Of a stretch of 64,000 nucleotides of DNA, positions 20,101-33,200 are shown in pieces. The notes beneath the pieces are model-generated. The model ran no database searches. It had not been told where the DNA came from and saw nothing but the letters and a program-made list of their open reading frames with translations. Numbering within the stretch: the stretch's first letter is position 1; every line of letters starts with the position of its first letter. Source of the DNA: Symsagittifera roscoffensis (lineage: Eukaryota; Xenacoelomorpha; Acoela; Convolutidae); assembly GCF_963678635.1 (NCBI RefSeq), contig NC_087064.1:35783716-35847715 (forward strand), read 5' to 3'. The position numbers and the translations under genes are program-made.

Positions 20101-23100
20101 GGTTTTAAGTTTTTTCGTTGTCAATTTAAAAAAGAATATTCTATTCAATTCTTTTTAACAACCAGATAATATTGATACTTTTCCGGACTCATTCATTTTT
20201 TTAAAATGGTTCAATGATAAGCAGTCTTTTTTGATCATTATTACTTTAATTGAGTTTTTTTCGATTGAGGTTAGGTTCAACTTTCTTTTTTTAAAACTTG
20301 TTTTTGTCAGAGCTTTTTCATCAAATTTGTTTTTGGTGATTTTTTTCATGATTACAAACAGTTTCATTGCGTGTTCTGCATAGGTGGCAGTTTTAAAACG
20401 TCAGCTGGAGCCAAACTAGTTTTGTTGCTTGTTTATTTTTCAAAATAATTTTCCAACACTTATTCAACCTAATTTTTAATTGGTTCGTGGACATACATTT
20501 TTTCTACCTTGCAAGTGGTGCGAAGCTCTGCTTCTCTGTGTCCAGTTTTAGTTTCTAAAGTTGATTTAATTTTTCTCTATTTCCAGCGGATGAAAATGTT
20601 ATTGATGTGGATTTCATTTTCAAATCGAGAAAGTGAAGGTATTTAATTAGGAGAGCGGTATACATAAACATGTATTTAATAGCTAATAAAACTGTTTTTC
20701 AGGAGAACTCTTTAAGGATCTGGCAAAAAGCTATATAGTTAATCGATGAATGGCCCTAAGAAACACAAGATAGAGTTTGCGATAGAATATCGGACTTGAA
20801 CCGCGTGAATCAAAAGAAGTCTAATGCAGCGGTGCAGAAATTTTGCTTTAATTGATTGCTCAATTAACTATTACAAACTGTCTGGTATCATTTCGTTTGG
20901 TTGCAAAAGTTTTTGAGGTAATTATTTGAGGACTGCACTTGAGGTAATTATTTGGCTATGACTACTGCTTTTATGGAGTTATTGTTTTCAATATAGGCAA
21001 TTTTTTGGCTGTTGAAGATCGAGTAATACGTCGCGTTTTCAGTGAGTCGAAATTCCAAGTCTTAAGTGTGCTTTTTCAGCTATTTTGTTTCCTTAAAATG
21101 TCTGATGTTTAAATCAAAGTTAGTCTCTATGTCATCTTCATACAAGATTTATGAAGCATGTTCAAATTTTTGTTTGAAATTGCGTAGCAGTTGAAATTTC
21201 TTACAAGTGCAGATTATTAGAAAAAAAATCTACCCCCAAAATAGAAAACCCTCAGTTTGAATCAGCAGAAAGACAACTTATGCGTTTTGAATCTCCATTT
21301 ATTTCTCATGGTGTCCCAACTTTTCTAACCATCTGTTGGTTTTTTTAATAGAAAAAAGTTGTTTCATAGAAGTCAGAATTGATCCGAGTTTAAAATCCTC
21401 TGCGGAATTCGAGATGAATCTGATTAACGAAGGTTCTCCATTCAAAAAATTAGTACGTAGCTGGGATTTTTTTTGGTTTTTTATAGGCGCAGTTTGTAAC
21501 ATCAAAAAATACGCCACTTTTTCCCAATATTATTGCAAATCCGTTTAAATTTTTTCTTACAGTTTATCTATCTGTCTATGATTTAATTTAAGTTTCAGGT
21601 GACACATGTTTAAAATGTCCCTATGTTGACGAAGCTTATTCAACGTTTTGTTTTTTGCATTTTTAACGAAAGAATTCTTGCACGTTTGAGCTATATCGTG
21701 GATTGTAATGCTCAAAAAATTTAACTTGGAAATGTATAAGAAGGGTTGAATTGTTTTCTCAAGTCGACGTTTTAATTTCTGTTGGAGCGCGAATGCAACC
21801 TTAAACTTGCAACGTAAAACTTGTTCTTTATTTGCAACGTAAAACTATCGAAGTAATTGTTTCACATTTTGCTTCAACTAAATTTGAAATTCTCATTCCT
21901 GAAGTGGGATGCTGTGAGGGTACACTCAGGCGTTGCAAGTACTGTGTCCAAGTATGACTGCTCTAGTATTTTCGGTTTTCGAGATATGGTGTTTATGATT
22001 TTTTCAAAAAATTTAGATTGGAAAAAACTAATCGAACTTAAATTCTCAACCCTATAGTAAGGAGTTTTCAGGGTACACTCAAGGGGTTGCAAATTTAGCG
22101 TCCAAGTATGACTGCTCAAGTCTTTCTGTTTTTCAGGATATGGCGTTTTTTTACAATTTTTTCTTTAAAAACTTAAATTTCTTAACACTATGGCTGAGTG
22201 CTCTCAGGGTACAATTTGGGTTGCAATTCAGCTCTCTAAATGTGACCGCTCAAATATGTTTGGCTGTCGAGATATGGCGTGTTTTTTTTTTCAATTTTTT
22301 TAAAAAGAAAAACTTGAATTTAAATTAAAAAACACTAAAAACATGAAAAAGTCAAACCTATGATGGGGTGCTATCAGGGTACTCTCAGGAGTTGCAAATG
22401 TGGTCTCCAAATTCTTCTGCTCAATTCCTTTTGGTTTTCGAGATCAGGCGTTTTTTATTTTTTTTTCATTTTTTTTTAAAATACTTGAAACACATGAAAA
22501 AAACTTAACCCTATGGTGGTGTGCTATCAGGGTCCTTCTGCTCAATTCCTTTTGGTTTTCGAGATCAGGCGTTTTTTATTATTTTTTCATTTTTTTTAAA
22601 TACTTGAAACACATGAAAAAAACTGAACCCAATGGTGGTGTGCTATCAGGGTACTCTCAAGAGTTGCAAATCTGGCCACGAAGTATAAAAACTCAAATCT
22701 TTCTGGTTTTCGAGATATAGCGTTTTTTCTGATTTTTAATTTTTTTTTCAAAACGTTTAGATGTGAAAAACAAAATTAAGAACAAGAAAGTTTCAAGACC
22801 CATGGAGGAGTGCTCTCAAGGTACTTTTTGAGGGTGCGTTTCTGCCAATCAAATTTGACGGCTCAAATCCCTATGGTTTTCAAGAGGAATTGTTTCTTAT
22901 AGTTTTTTTATTTTTCAAAAAACTTAGATTTGAAAAAAATAACAACTTGAAATTCTGTCTCATAGTGGGTTGCTTTCACGTTACACTCGCAGATTGCATA
23001 TGTGGCCTCCAAATATGACTGATCAAAATCTTTTAAGAGCAGAGTATTTTTTGCTTTTTAAAATTTTTTCTTTAAAAAACTCAGATTTTGAAAACTGACA

Positions 23101-26100
23101 AAACTTGAAATATTCAACTTTGTATTGTGGTGTGCTGCGACGAACTTCCTACAGGATGTTTAAATGTATCTATCGCATTCTTTTTGGTGCAGATAAAATA
23201 GCTCATTTTTTTTGAGTTTTTTCACATTTAATTTTTCAATTTTTTTCTCATTGGGTTCCAGCCCTTCTTTTAAAGATAGCGATTTCATTTGAAAACTGAA
23301 GAACAAGCAAGCCTGAAGTCCTTTCAAATCAGAATTAAATCAACTTAAAGTTTTCGGTAATTTATGTTCAAAATCGCTAGACGCATTTGTTTTTTTTTTA
23401 CTTATTGCTAGACGCATTTGTTTATGCTTTTTAAATTTTTTTCTTTGAAAAACTCAGATTTTGAAAACTGAAAAAACTTGAATTTTTAACTATGCATTCT
23501 GGTGTGCTGCGACGAAACTCCTGGCTTTGTGTTGAACATCTCAGATTTGGTTAACGAGATATGATACTTCCAGTAGTTTTTCAATAAAAATTTGATTGAT
23601 ATCAGAATTTAAAAAAATATATGAAAGGAGCATGAGTATAGTGTCGGATTTTTAGGGTCCTTTTTGGAGTTTTAAGTGACACAAAACTGAGAAACCTCAT
23701 TAGTTTTAGGGATATGAATATATGGGTGAAAAATAACCCAAAAGATAACTTTTTAAACTGTTCACTTAATGAAATGGAAAACCAAATCCTAATAGATGGG
23801 CCCAGTTTAAATTTACGGTTGTACTAAACGTTGTTGTTGTGCAAATATTTTAGCAGGTTTTTTCTTGTTCAACATTCTATTTGAAGCACCGTAGGTGCGA
23901 GTCATGCGCTAATTAGTTATTAAGATTCGATGAACATAGTGAAGATTTTTATAGAGGTCGTGATAATTTGTTTGCTAGCGCTGAAATTCGATTTTTCGCG
24001 GTGAGCTTTTGCTTTCGGAAGTTCAGTTCATTTCCCTTTTTGAAAGGAATGCAAACTCCACTATAGAACAGCAATAGTTGAAAGGTCACGAGAAATGTGA
24101 TCGACATCTTATTTCGAAAGTTTATTTTATTTTTCAGATTTACCAGCGGAATAAAAATCATCTTTTGATCCAGTTTTTTCTTATTCATCATATATATATT
24201 CATCATATATTTTTCTTTGAAGTCATAAGTTTTTTTCTGTTTATTTGCGTTCATTGCCTCTTTTCAATTTGTCTGTTGGCTTTCTTACANNNNNNNNNNN
24301 NNNNNNNNNNNNNNNNNNNNNNNNNNNNNNNNNNNNNNNNNNNNNNNNNNNNNNNNNNNNNNNNNNNNNNNNNNNNNNNNNNNNNNNNNNNNNNNNNNNN
24401 NNNNNNNNNNNNNNNNNNNNNNNNNNNNNNNNNNNNNNNNNNNNNNNNNNNNNNNNNNNNNNNNNNNNNNNNNNNNNNNNNNNNNNNNNGCTGTTTGTTC
24501 ATGCTAACCCTAGGGATGTTATGTGAGATATAGAATGAATTATTTAGGCTGGAAAAGGAGAAAAAAGAGAAGAAGAAGCAAAAGAAGAAAGAGGAGATAG
24601 CGAAGCAGAAGGCAGATGGGACATACATGACGAAGGTGCAGAAGGAGGAAAAGGCGAGGATGGAACTGGCCAAACAGATGTTCCTGCAGAGTGGAAACGT
24701 CAAGATACTCGCCAACGCCGCCGCCACTCCTGCAACAGCAACACCAACAATTCCAGATGCTAAAGAAAACACTAACAACAACCAGAGCAATAATAAGCAA
24801 AACCAGTTCAGTGGACCCAAGAGGAAGCAGAGCAACTGGAAAGAGAAAGAGAAAGAGAAAGAGAAAGAGAACAAAGACCAGGTCATTGAGGAGCAGAAGG
24901 CAGGCGATACTGCAGAGAAAGTAGAAGAGAAAGAGAAGATACCCGAGGTTTGTTTTGATTATTCAACTTCTAGATTCTGGAATTGAGACAGATTTTTAAA
25001 TTGCGTTCATATTATTACAAACTCGGAAGTTTTTGTCAAGAATTGAACGCTTATTGGTATTGGTATTGAACGATCTGATAGTTGCTAAGATCTTAAGATT
25101 TTTGATTTCACTTGGTTTTGTGCGCTTCTTTTAATTCATGGCGCTGTGTTTAATGTAGGTTCTAGACAACTGGGAAGACCAAAGTGAAGACGAAGACTGG
25201 GAGAAGATGGACGAAGAAGAAGATGGAGATGAAGACAGCAAAGGAAAGGGAGACAAAGACGATAAAGGGGTCGGGAAAGTTGAGGCTTTGACCAATGGGG
25301 TGAAGAGTATGAAATTGGAGAATGGAGGCACAGCTGCTTCCAAGGTTGAAGTGGACAAAGATGATGAGGACAGTGGGGGCAGTGACGACGAATCTAGGTA
25401 TGTTTTTGTGTTCCAGATAGATAGTGGTTTTGTAGCTGTAGTATAATTGGTTATCGGGATCGAATAAACGGCATGAAAGCCCATTATAGAAGCGTTTTGA
25501 ACAAGTTCAAAAACACCGTATACCATTGATTCGTTAATTTAAATGTTGCTAATTGATTCTTGTCTGTGCTTGGTTAAAAATTGATAGAACGCTCGAACTG
25601 CATAGATTATTAAACTATTTTAGAATTGATTTGATAGAATGATTGATTGAACCTATGTCAATCAGAATTGATCCGAAGTTGCGGTACCCCGTAATAACTA
25701 TAAACCACTCGCCCTAACCGCAGTGATTTTTTGCCCAACCCCCCGGTAATTTTTACTCTCCGCGAATTAAGTTCTGAACAGTACTTAACCTCGTGACTAA
25801 ATGGTCTTAAAATGTCTTATGTTTATTAGCAGTGACGATGAAGTGGGAACTTACACCAAAGAGGAGATCAGAGCGAGGATAGATAAGCGCAGGAAGGAGG
25901 CTGAGGCCAACAAGGATGTCTCAGATCCACGATGTGCAGTGGTGTGTGTACTCGGACACGTAGACACAGGTGGGTCAACCTGATTAGAAATCTTGCAGTG
26001 TTTTGGTCTTGAAGCACAGAAAACACATTTTCATTTCAGCCAAAATGGAAGCCAAAATTTCTCTTCCCAGGTTAAATTACCAAAACTCATATTGGGGTAC

Positions 26101-29100
26101 CTTGTTCTTGGGGACGGTTTAATTGTTAAAGGATGAAATGAATCATCTCGATTCCACAAGCCTCAGTCGTCTATATTGTCACCTTGATCTATAATGTAGG
26201 TTGTAACTGGTCTGTATTTTTCAGGAAAGACGAAGATCCTGGACAAGATCAGACGTACTAATGTGCAGGACGGAGAGGCGGGAGGCATCACTCAGCAGAT
26301 AGGAGCCACCAATATGCCTCAGTTCGCAATCACAGAGTGGAGCAAGAGTGCCAATGTGAAAGGCTTCGACGAGGCCGCACTCAAACTGCCAGGCTTCCTC
26401 GTCATCGACACACCGGGTAGGTCAACGACGTAATAACTGTTCATTTTACTATAGCTTGCTCCTGCTCGCTATTTAGTATTGCTGATTGTGTAATACGAGA
26501 CAAGAACATTTGAACAAAACTGGCGAAATATGGATTTCTATGGTAATTTCGGAGCTGTAACGCAATACTTAAATAGAAATGTCTGATTACAGGCCACGAA
26601 TCCTTCACTAACCTGAGAACGCGAGGGTCTTCCTTGTGTGACCTGGCCATTCTGGTGGTGGACATCATGCATGGCCTGGAACCACAGACTCTGGAGTCGA
26701 TTGAATTGCTGAAGAAGAGACAGGCGCCCTTTGTGGTGGCCCTGAACAAGATTGACAGACTGTTCGAGTGGAAGTCCAACCCCGCACAGGACATCCGAGA
26801 CACAATCAAGAAACAGAAGAAGCACACCAAGGTACCACTTACTTTTTCATACCTCCCACTAATGATAAAAACTGGCCCAGCTCATTTAAAAAAGACGTCT
26901 ATTAATTGAAAAGTTTTATGCCATAAACAGCAGTTAAAGAAAAGTTTCCGGACGCAACTTGATGTAAAAATGACAAAAGTTATTTAGTCTTGCAGGAATT
27001 AATGATCTCAATTGCAAAGAGGCCTCAAATCGAAAAGATCATCTATATGCCTCCATCGATTGTCGAAAATTCCTTCCATTTATGCTCTGATTATGATTTG
27101 TGTATTTAGGATGAGTTTGAGACTAGACTGAAAAAGACGATCGCAGAATTTGCGGAGAAGTGTGAACTGAATGTAGTGCCTTTCTGGGAAAACGAGGACC
27201 CCGCCACTTACGTATCCATATGTCCCACATCCGCACACACAGGTAAACTTACATTCCTTTCAGGAATTGGTTTGGTTGTTCTTCTATCGTTCAGGAATGG
27301 AATGAACCACGATTGAGCATCAATGTTTCCGCAATTTGACTTCGGTACGCATTCAATGAAAATAATACTAATAAGTTAGGATTGAACTAGTACTAATGGG
27401 GCACCGAAAATTTAAAATGTGATTTGGACACCAATTTGTCAATTGCATCATTGATGCTTTCCTGCTCCAGTATTTATTCCAGAACTGAGGCGGCCTATAG
27501 AAGCACCTTGTCATAAGTACATCAGCTGGACTCTATTTTGTTCTGATAAACAGCAATTAGAACGGCAGGCTTCACTCGTAGTTCATTGCGTTCTGATATG
27601 CCATATCTTAAGGCAAGGAGTTCCATCATCCGTGTTTTCTTGCACCAACCAGTGGCATTTTGTGGAAACATCAAATTTAATTTGTCTAATCAAGCTTTAG
27701 TTCTAGACATAAATTCAGACAAGCGATACTTAAATATAAAGGACTAGTTAGTGCAATCAATGGTGAGAGTAGATAGATAGATCATTTGGCTTAAGGTGAC
27801 GGAATGGGCAACATGATCTGGTACATGGTCCATTTCTGCCAGAGTTACTTAAAGAAACGTCTGGCCTACAGGACAGAACCACAAGCCACTGTTCTGGAGG
27901 TGAAAGAGATCCAGGGACTGGGAACCACCATCGACGTCATAGTCGGTAAGGTCACCAGCATTTCTTCCTTGAACTTGTGCTCAAAACAAACAAGACTGCT
28001 CGTATCAGGGCGAAGCCCTGAATGTTCCGACTGTCTTTTAAGGTTTATGGAGCAGCAGTAAAAACATAAAAAAATTAAATAAAATAAAATGAAATTTTTT
28101 TTTCTAAATTTTGAAATTTTTTATGAAAATCATCCCCCCACACGCCATATAAAGTACAAAAAGAGAGGTTTCGTTCCTTGTAACAAATCAATTATGGCAA
28201 ATAAGCTTCGTTCAACCAATTTGGAACGATTTATAAGACGGAGTAAATCTCCGCTTACGCGTTAATAGCGCGAATTATATCGCGCGTTAATTGTCCCAAA
28301 TTGGTCAAAATGGCAATCTTTAAACCCTCATAACTTTACGAAAAATGATCACAGGTGAAATCTCTTTTCAAATTTAAGCTCAGGACAACAATACCTTTTG
28401 AGTGATTTAAAAAAATTTCGTCAAAAATGGCTAGTTAAAAAGTCGAAATTTGTCTGAAGAAAAAAAAAACCCACCCCGAGCACAAATATTCCGTTACTTT
28501 CGTATCGAAAGTCGGAACAATAAGTACGAGGGATGTGAAAATATTCCATTGTAATTCCTTTGTTCAAATCTGAAGAAACTCCTCGAAATTCATTTATTTA
28601 AAAGCGTGTGTTCTCTGTTAAACTGTTTTTCGTTGAAAATGTCTACGTTGATGTTAAAAACGCTTATTAGAAATTAATGCTGAGAGTATTTGTATTTTAG
28701 GGTCGATTTTTAAATATTGTTGCCGTGTTTAAGTGAATGGTCGCTTGAAAGAAGGCAAACCGATAGTGGTGGCAGGCTACGATGGACCTATTCAAACATA
28801 TATCAAAGCCCTGCTTGTGCCGCCTGCCATGAAGGAACTTAGAATCAAAGCTCAATATGACAAAGTGAAGCAAGTTCGAGCAGCTACAGGAGTCAAAATC
28901 TTGGCCAAAGACGTTGAGAAGGCCCTGGCTGGGATGCCGATGTTAGTTGCCTCGAGGAGTGACGAGCAGGAAGTGTTGACAGAAGAGATGAAGAAGATTC
29001 TACAAGGAATGATATCATCAATTAAACTGAATGACAGAGGAGTCTATGTACAGGCTTCGACACTTGGTAAGAAAAATGTTTATTTGTTCTTAAATGCATA

Positions 29101-30171
29101 TTTTCATAGATGCACACGCACAAAAAACAATGATTGAAGGTAATTTATCCGTAAACTTTTTTTTTGTGTAGGATCTCTCGAGGCGTTGCTGGAGTTTTTG
29201 AAGCAGTCACAGATCCCCTACTCAGGAATCAACATCGGACCGGTTCACAAGAAAGACGTCATGAGAGCCAACACCATGTTGGAACACAATGAACTATACG
29301 GAGTCATACTTGGTTAGTGCTTTGAGAAGTTGATTTTTGGCACTTGCGAACATCATAAGAATATAAAAGGATCTTCTGCTGAGTAGCCTCTCCAACTGGT
29401 GGCAAAATATTTATAGACCCAACCTACTTTTTTTGTATTATGGTGATGGGGCGATTGAAGAAAAAGCCATAGTAAAGTCTTGAAGGCTGACTTATATACA
29501 TGAGAGATTGTTGGGGTAGGTTTAACTCTATAATACCAAGTTTTGAGCTGAAGCAAAAATTGCCTCGAAGCAGACCGAAGAAAAGTGATAATATACACAC
29601 AATGAATGCGAGGTCGTATTCGGAAAAAGGACATCATATCAATTTGTTGAAACATTTTTTTGGAGTTTACTAGCGTTTCAGTCATTTGCGCAAATGCTTG
29701 TGAAGTGGAAACATCGTTTTTGACAGAGGAATTGATTGAATGAAACGTTTTAATGTTTTAGTTGTATCATTGAAATCCATTGTTCATAAACTAGACCAAT
29801 TGAGTAAACTAACACCATGCTATTCCGTTTGAACGGTTCATGTTTAGCGTCTTTAAATCATGTTCGCGATAAATCATGCAATATATTGATGTACCGTCAT
29901 CGTGCGAGCGAAGTTTTTCAAATTTCGTCTGAAATAGGAAGATTTCTGAAAGTTGCATTGACACAAAATCACAAAATATCATAGTTTCTTTGACTCGCAT
30001 AAATTTTGTGCACTTTTTTAGCCTTTGACGTGAAAGTAGAGCGGGATGCGCAAGACATGGCGGATACTTCTGGCATCCGAATATTCACAGCAGACATCAT
30101 CTACCACCTCTTCGATAAGTTCATGGCAAGTCATCTATCTATCTATCTATATCTATCTATATCTATATCTA

Positions 30172-30266
<95 letters not shown>

Positions 30267-33200
30267 ACTTTATTTAAATGCGAGTGACAGCTATCTCCCA
30301 TGCTTAAGCATAATAATTTTGCATGTTTAAAGAATTTTTTCATGACTAAGCTATATCATATGTTGCAATGCTTAAGAAATTTTTTCACTTGGTTTTCCGC
30401 AAGGCCATTAATTTTTCAGTAATTTTTTTCGAGGCCAAATTAGGTCTGTCTGTCTGTATACCTGCTTTTTATTAATTTGATTATGTCTGTCTACCCGTCT
30501 CCTAATTTTTTCACTTTCATCTATTATCAGTCTATTATCTATTATCTATCTATTATATATTTAAATGCGGGCGTCACTATCTCGCCTGTCTGTCTTAAGA
30601 AACTCAAATTGATTGTTGAACAAAATACCAGAATGAAGTGGATAGACTAGAGGTACAATAAGCACCTATCCAGAGTCTACCCGAACACAACTTGGTGACA
30701 AATTTAAATAAAATAAGAGAAAAGATAAAAGCGGAAAAAATTACTTTTTAAAATAATTATACCAAATTAATTCAGAAAAGAGCCAAATTCTGTTTATTTT
30801 TCACTGATTACGCGCGATTACTAGTCCCATATAATTTTACACCAGTATTAAGGAAATTTTAAAAAGAAAGATTTCTTTCCTTTGATATTTAGTCTCTTTT
30901 TATCAAAAAGTTGGTGGAAACAAATAACTGTAATCTGCAGAAAAGTATTTGAACTAAATATAGCATAATTATACACTTTATTTTATCGGGTTAATTAGAT
31001 TTAAATCAAAATATAGAATTCCCACCCAGAAATAAATTAGTTATAATGCATATTGTCTATCGTTTGTGATTAGTTCTCACAATTTTCCATTCAAGTTTTG
31101 CTGAACAGAGTTGTTACTGACTTAGTAAGAAGTAGAGAACACTCGATTTGACAAAAGATTAACTATCGGCTCTTTTCCAATTTCTCTCGCGCATATTTAC
31201 ATCAGTGGAAAAAATTTAAACGCAAAAATAGTTTTACTCTTCAAAGTTCCCTATTGAAAGACCTCGGAAAACAAATACTCAGAATTTCATGAAATACATT
31301 AGCCGACACGACCGCGAACTATCTGAGCTGCTCTCTATGAAAGTTTTAATTGTTAGTTTGAAGAACTTAACCAGTTTGATTTGAGTTTGAAACTGCCTTT
31401 TTCACTATCTTCTATAAGTTAGACTAGACCAACGACGAGAAAAGTTTCTGTACATCTGAGTTTTCGAAAATCTCCCTTAGGGAACGCTTTTCTTTGCTTT
31501 GCTTTGTTTTTTGAGCTCTTTGAACAGAATAGTTCATGTCGCATTAATAAAAGCATTTTCACGCGTGCTTTCACCATGCGTAGTTAACTTGTTTTTTCAA
31601 AGCTAAGTTCAGATGGGAGCGGAGTCGAAAAGCGTTTGTGTCGTTTAAAAACAAGTATACTAGCGGGCAGAAGTAAAGGCTGCGTTTACTCTATAATATC
31701 TTTTTAACTCCCTTTTTCGACTGCATTTACGATGAATTTAACAGTATTTTAACATTCATGTTTTAGGTTTGTGGTACTGCCCGCTAAAAGCGTTTGTGAT
31801 TTCTGAAGCCCGAGATAAAGTTCTGTTAACTTTTTTTTCTAGTCAGCCATTCTTGCCATCAAAACGTTTGAAGTTCGTACAGTTGGGTTTTATAGTTTCT
31901 TCGCTTCATCTTAAAAAGCTGGTGTAAAGAAACGATTTCGACCAGGGAGAATTCGGCGACGTTTCTGTGGTTTTTAATCAAGCCGCGTATGTTCCTTTGT
32001 CCAAACATTTTCATTATTATTGGTTGAATTTTGCCAGTTACTCTCTGTTTGAGCCGCTGAAGGCATATCCTCGGGAGTGTAAAATATAGCAAAACTGACA
32101 GGTTTTCCGTGCCTGGTTTCAAATATTTATATAGCTAATTTCGCCAAATGTTTTTGAGGGCAGCGAACGGGGTCTGTGTCTGATGTTGATGTGATGCTGT
32201 AACATGGAAGCTTCATTTGATGATAGTCGTTTGGTGACGTAAAAGAAATCGCAGCCTCATTTTGGTCCTCGGGAATATTAGAGCACCAAAGAATGGAATG
32301 GGCGTTAGCGTCACCTAGGACTAGACTTTTCTCTTCTGAGAGCAGAGAGAAATCGATGTTCAATAGCCCTTTGGACAGCTACTGCGGGGAGGAGCCTGAA
32401 ATTCATGGCCTCGTTTGCTTGTCTTTATATTAATTTATTTTACCCATATTTATTACTCGAGGATGTAGTTTTTAAGAGTAATGAACGTAGTGATTTTTTT
32501 TTTCAGGGAAAGTCTTTAAAGTCTCTAATAACTACCGATACGCATTCATACATATTAATGCATTTATGAATGCTTATATGCACCTTTCGAGTTCAATTGA
32601 ACTTCATCTACTGAAAATTACGTAAATAGCACTCTTCAAATACGAACGTGGAAATGGCTGGATAAAACGTGAACGATTTCTAGTTTCGAAAGTGGTATTT
32701 AATTTATAGACTTCCAGCGGAATAAAAAACTTTACCGGTTGATCCATTTTTTCAAGTTGGGTTAATGTTATCAAAAAAGCGCCAATCAGAAATCGTTCTA
32801 GAAATTGTAGAAGAGCTTAAGGGGCATCTATTTTTTCTTTGAAATTCGAAAGGTGATATTTTTTTCCAGAAAGTCAGTGTTTTTCTTATGTTTACTTGCG
32901 TTCATTACTCTTTTCCAATCTTCGATTGGCTATGTTTCTTTTTATTTTCTTCAGCTTTGGTTGTCAGTTGCATTTGAAGATTAATCCGTCTACTTTTGTG
33001 AAATGACACGTTTGCTTCGGAACGGAAATTTCTTTTGCGGCTTATGGAGCAAATAAAAGGAGCGAGGCGGGGGATTATGCCTACAAGATTTATTAATTTT
33101 AATAGACTGAGCGGCGCGGTCAATTTAGGAAGCTCTGAATCTAAAAAAAGTTGTCCGAGCGTACATTTCGCACTCCCGTCTCGGGTAGGATATGAAATTG

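Noticed and set aside
24251-24886. Minus-strand Phe/Leu/Ser-rich frame over eIF5B exon 5
   Set aside because: Antisense of a Lys/Glu-rich coding exon, and it runs through the N gap.
25131-25526. Minus-strand 131-codon Ser-rich frame
   Set aside because: Antisense shadow of the acidic eIF5B exon at 25159-25397.
30006-30330. Frames encoding Tyr-Leu-Ser-Ile repeats
   Set aside because: Translation of the (ATCT)n microsatellite following eIF5B exon 14.
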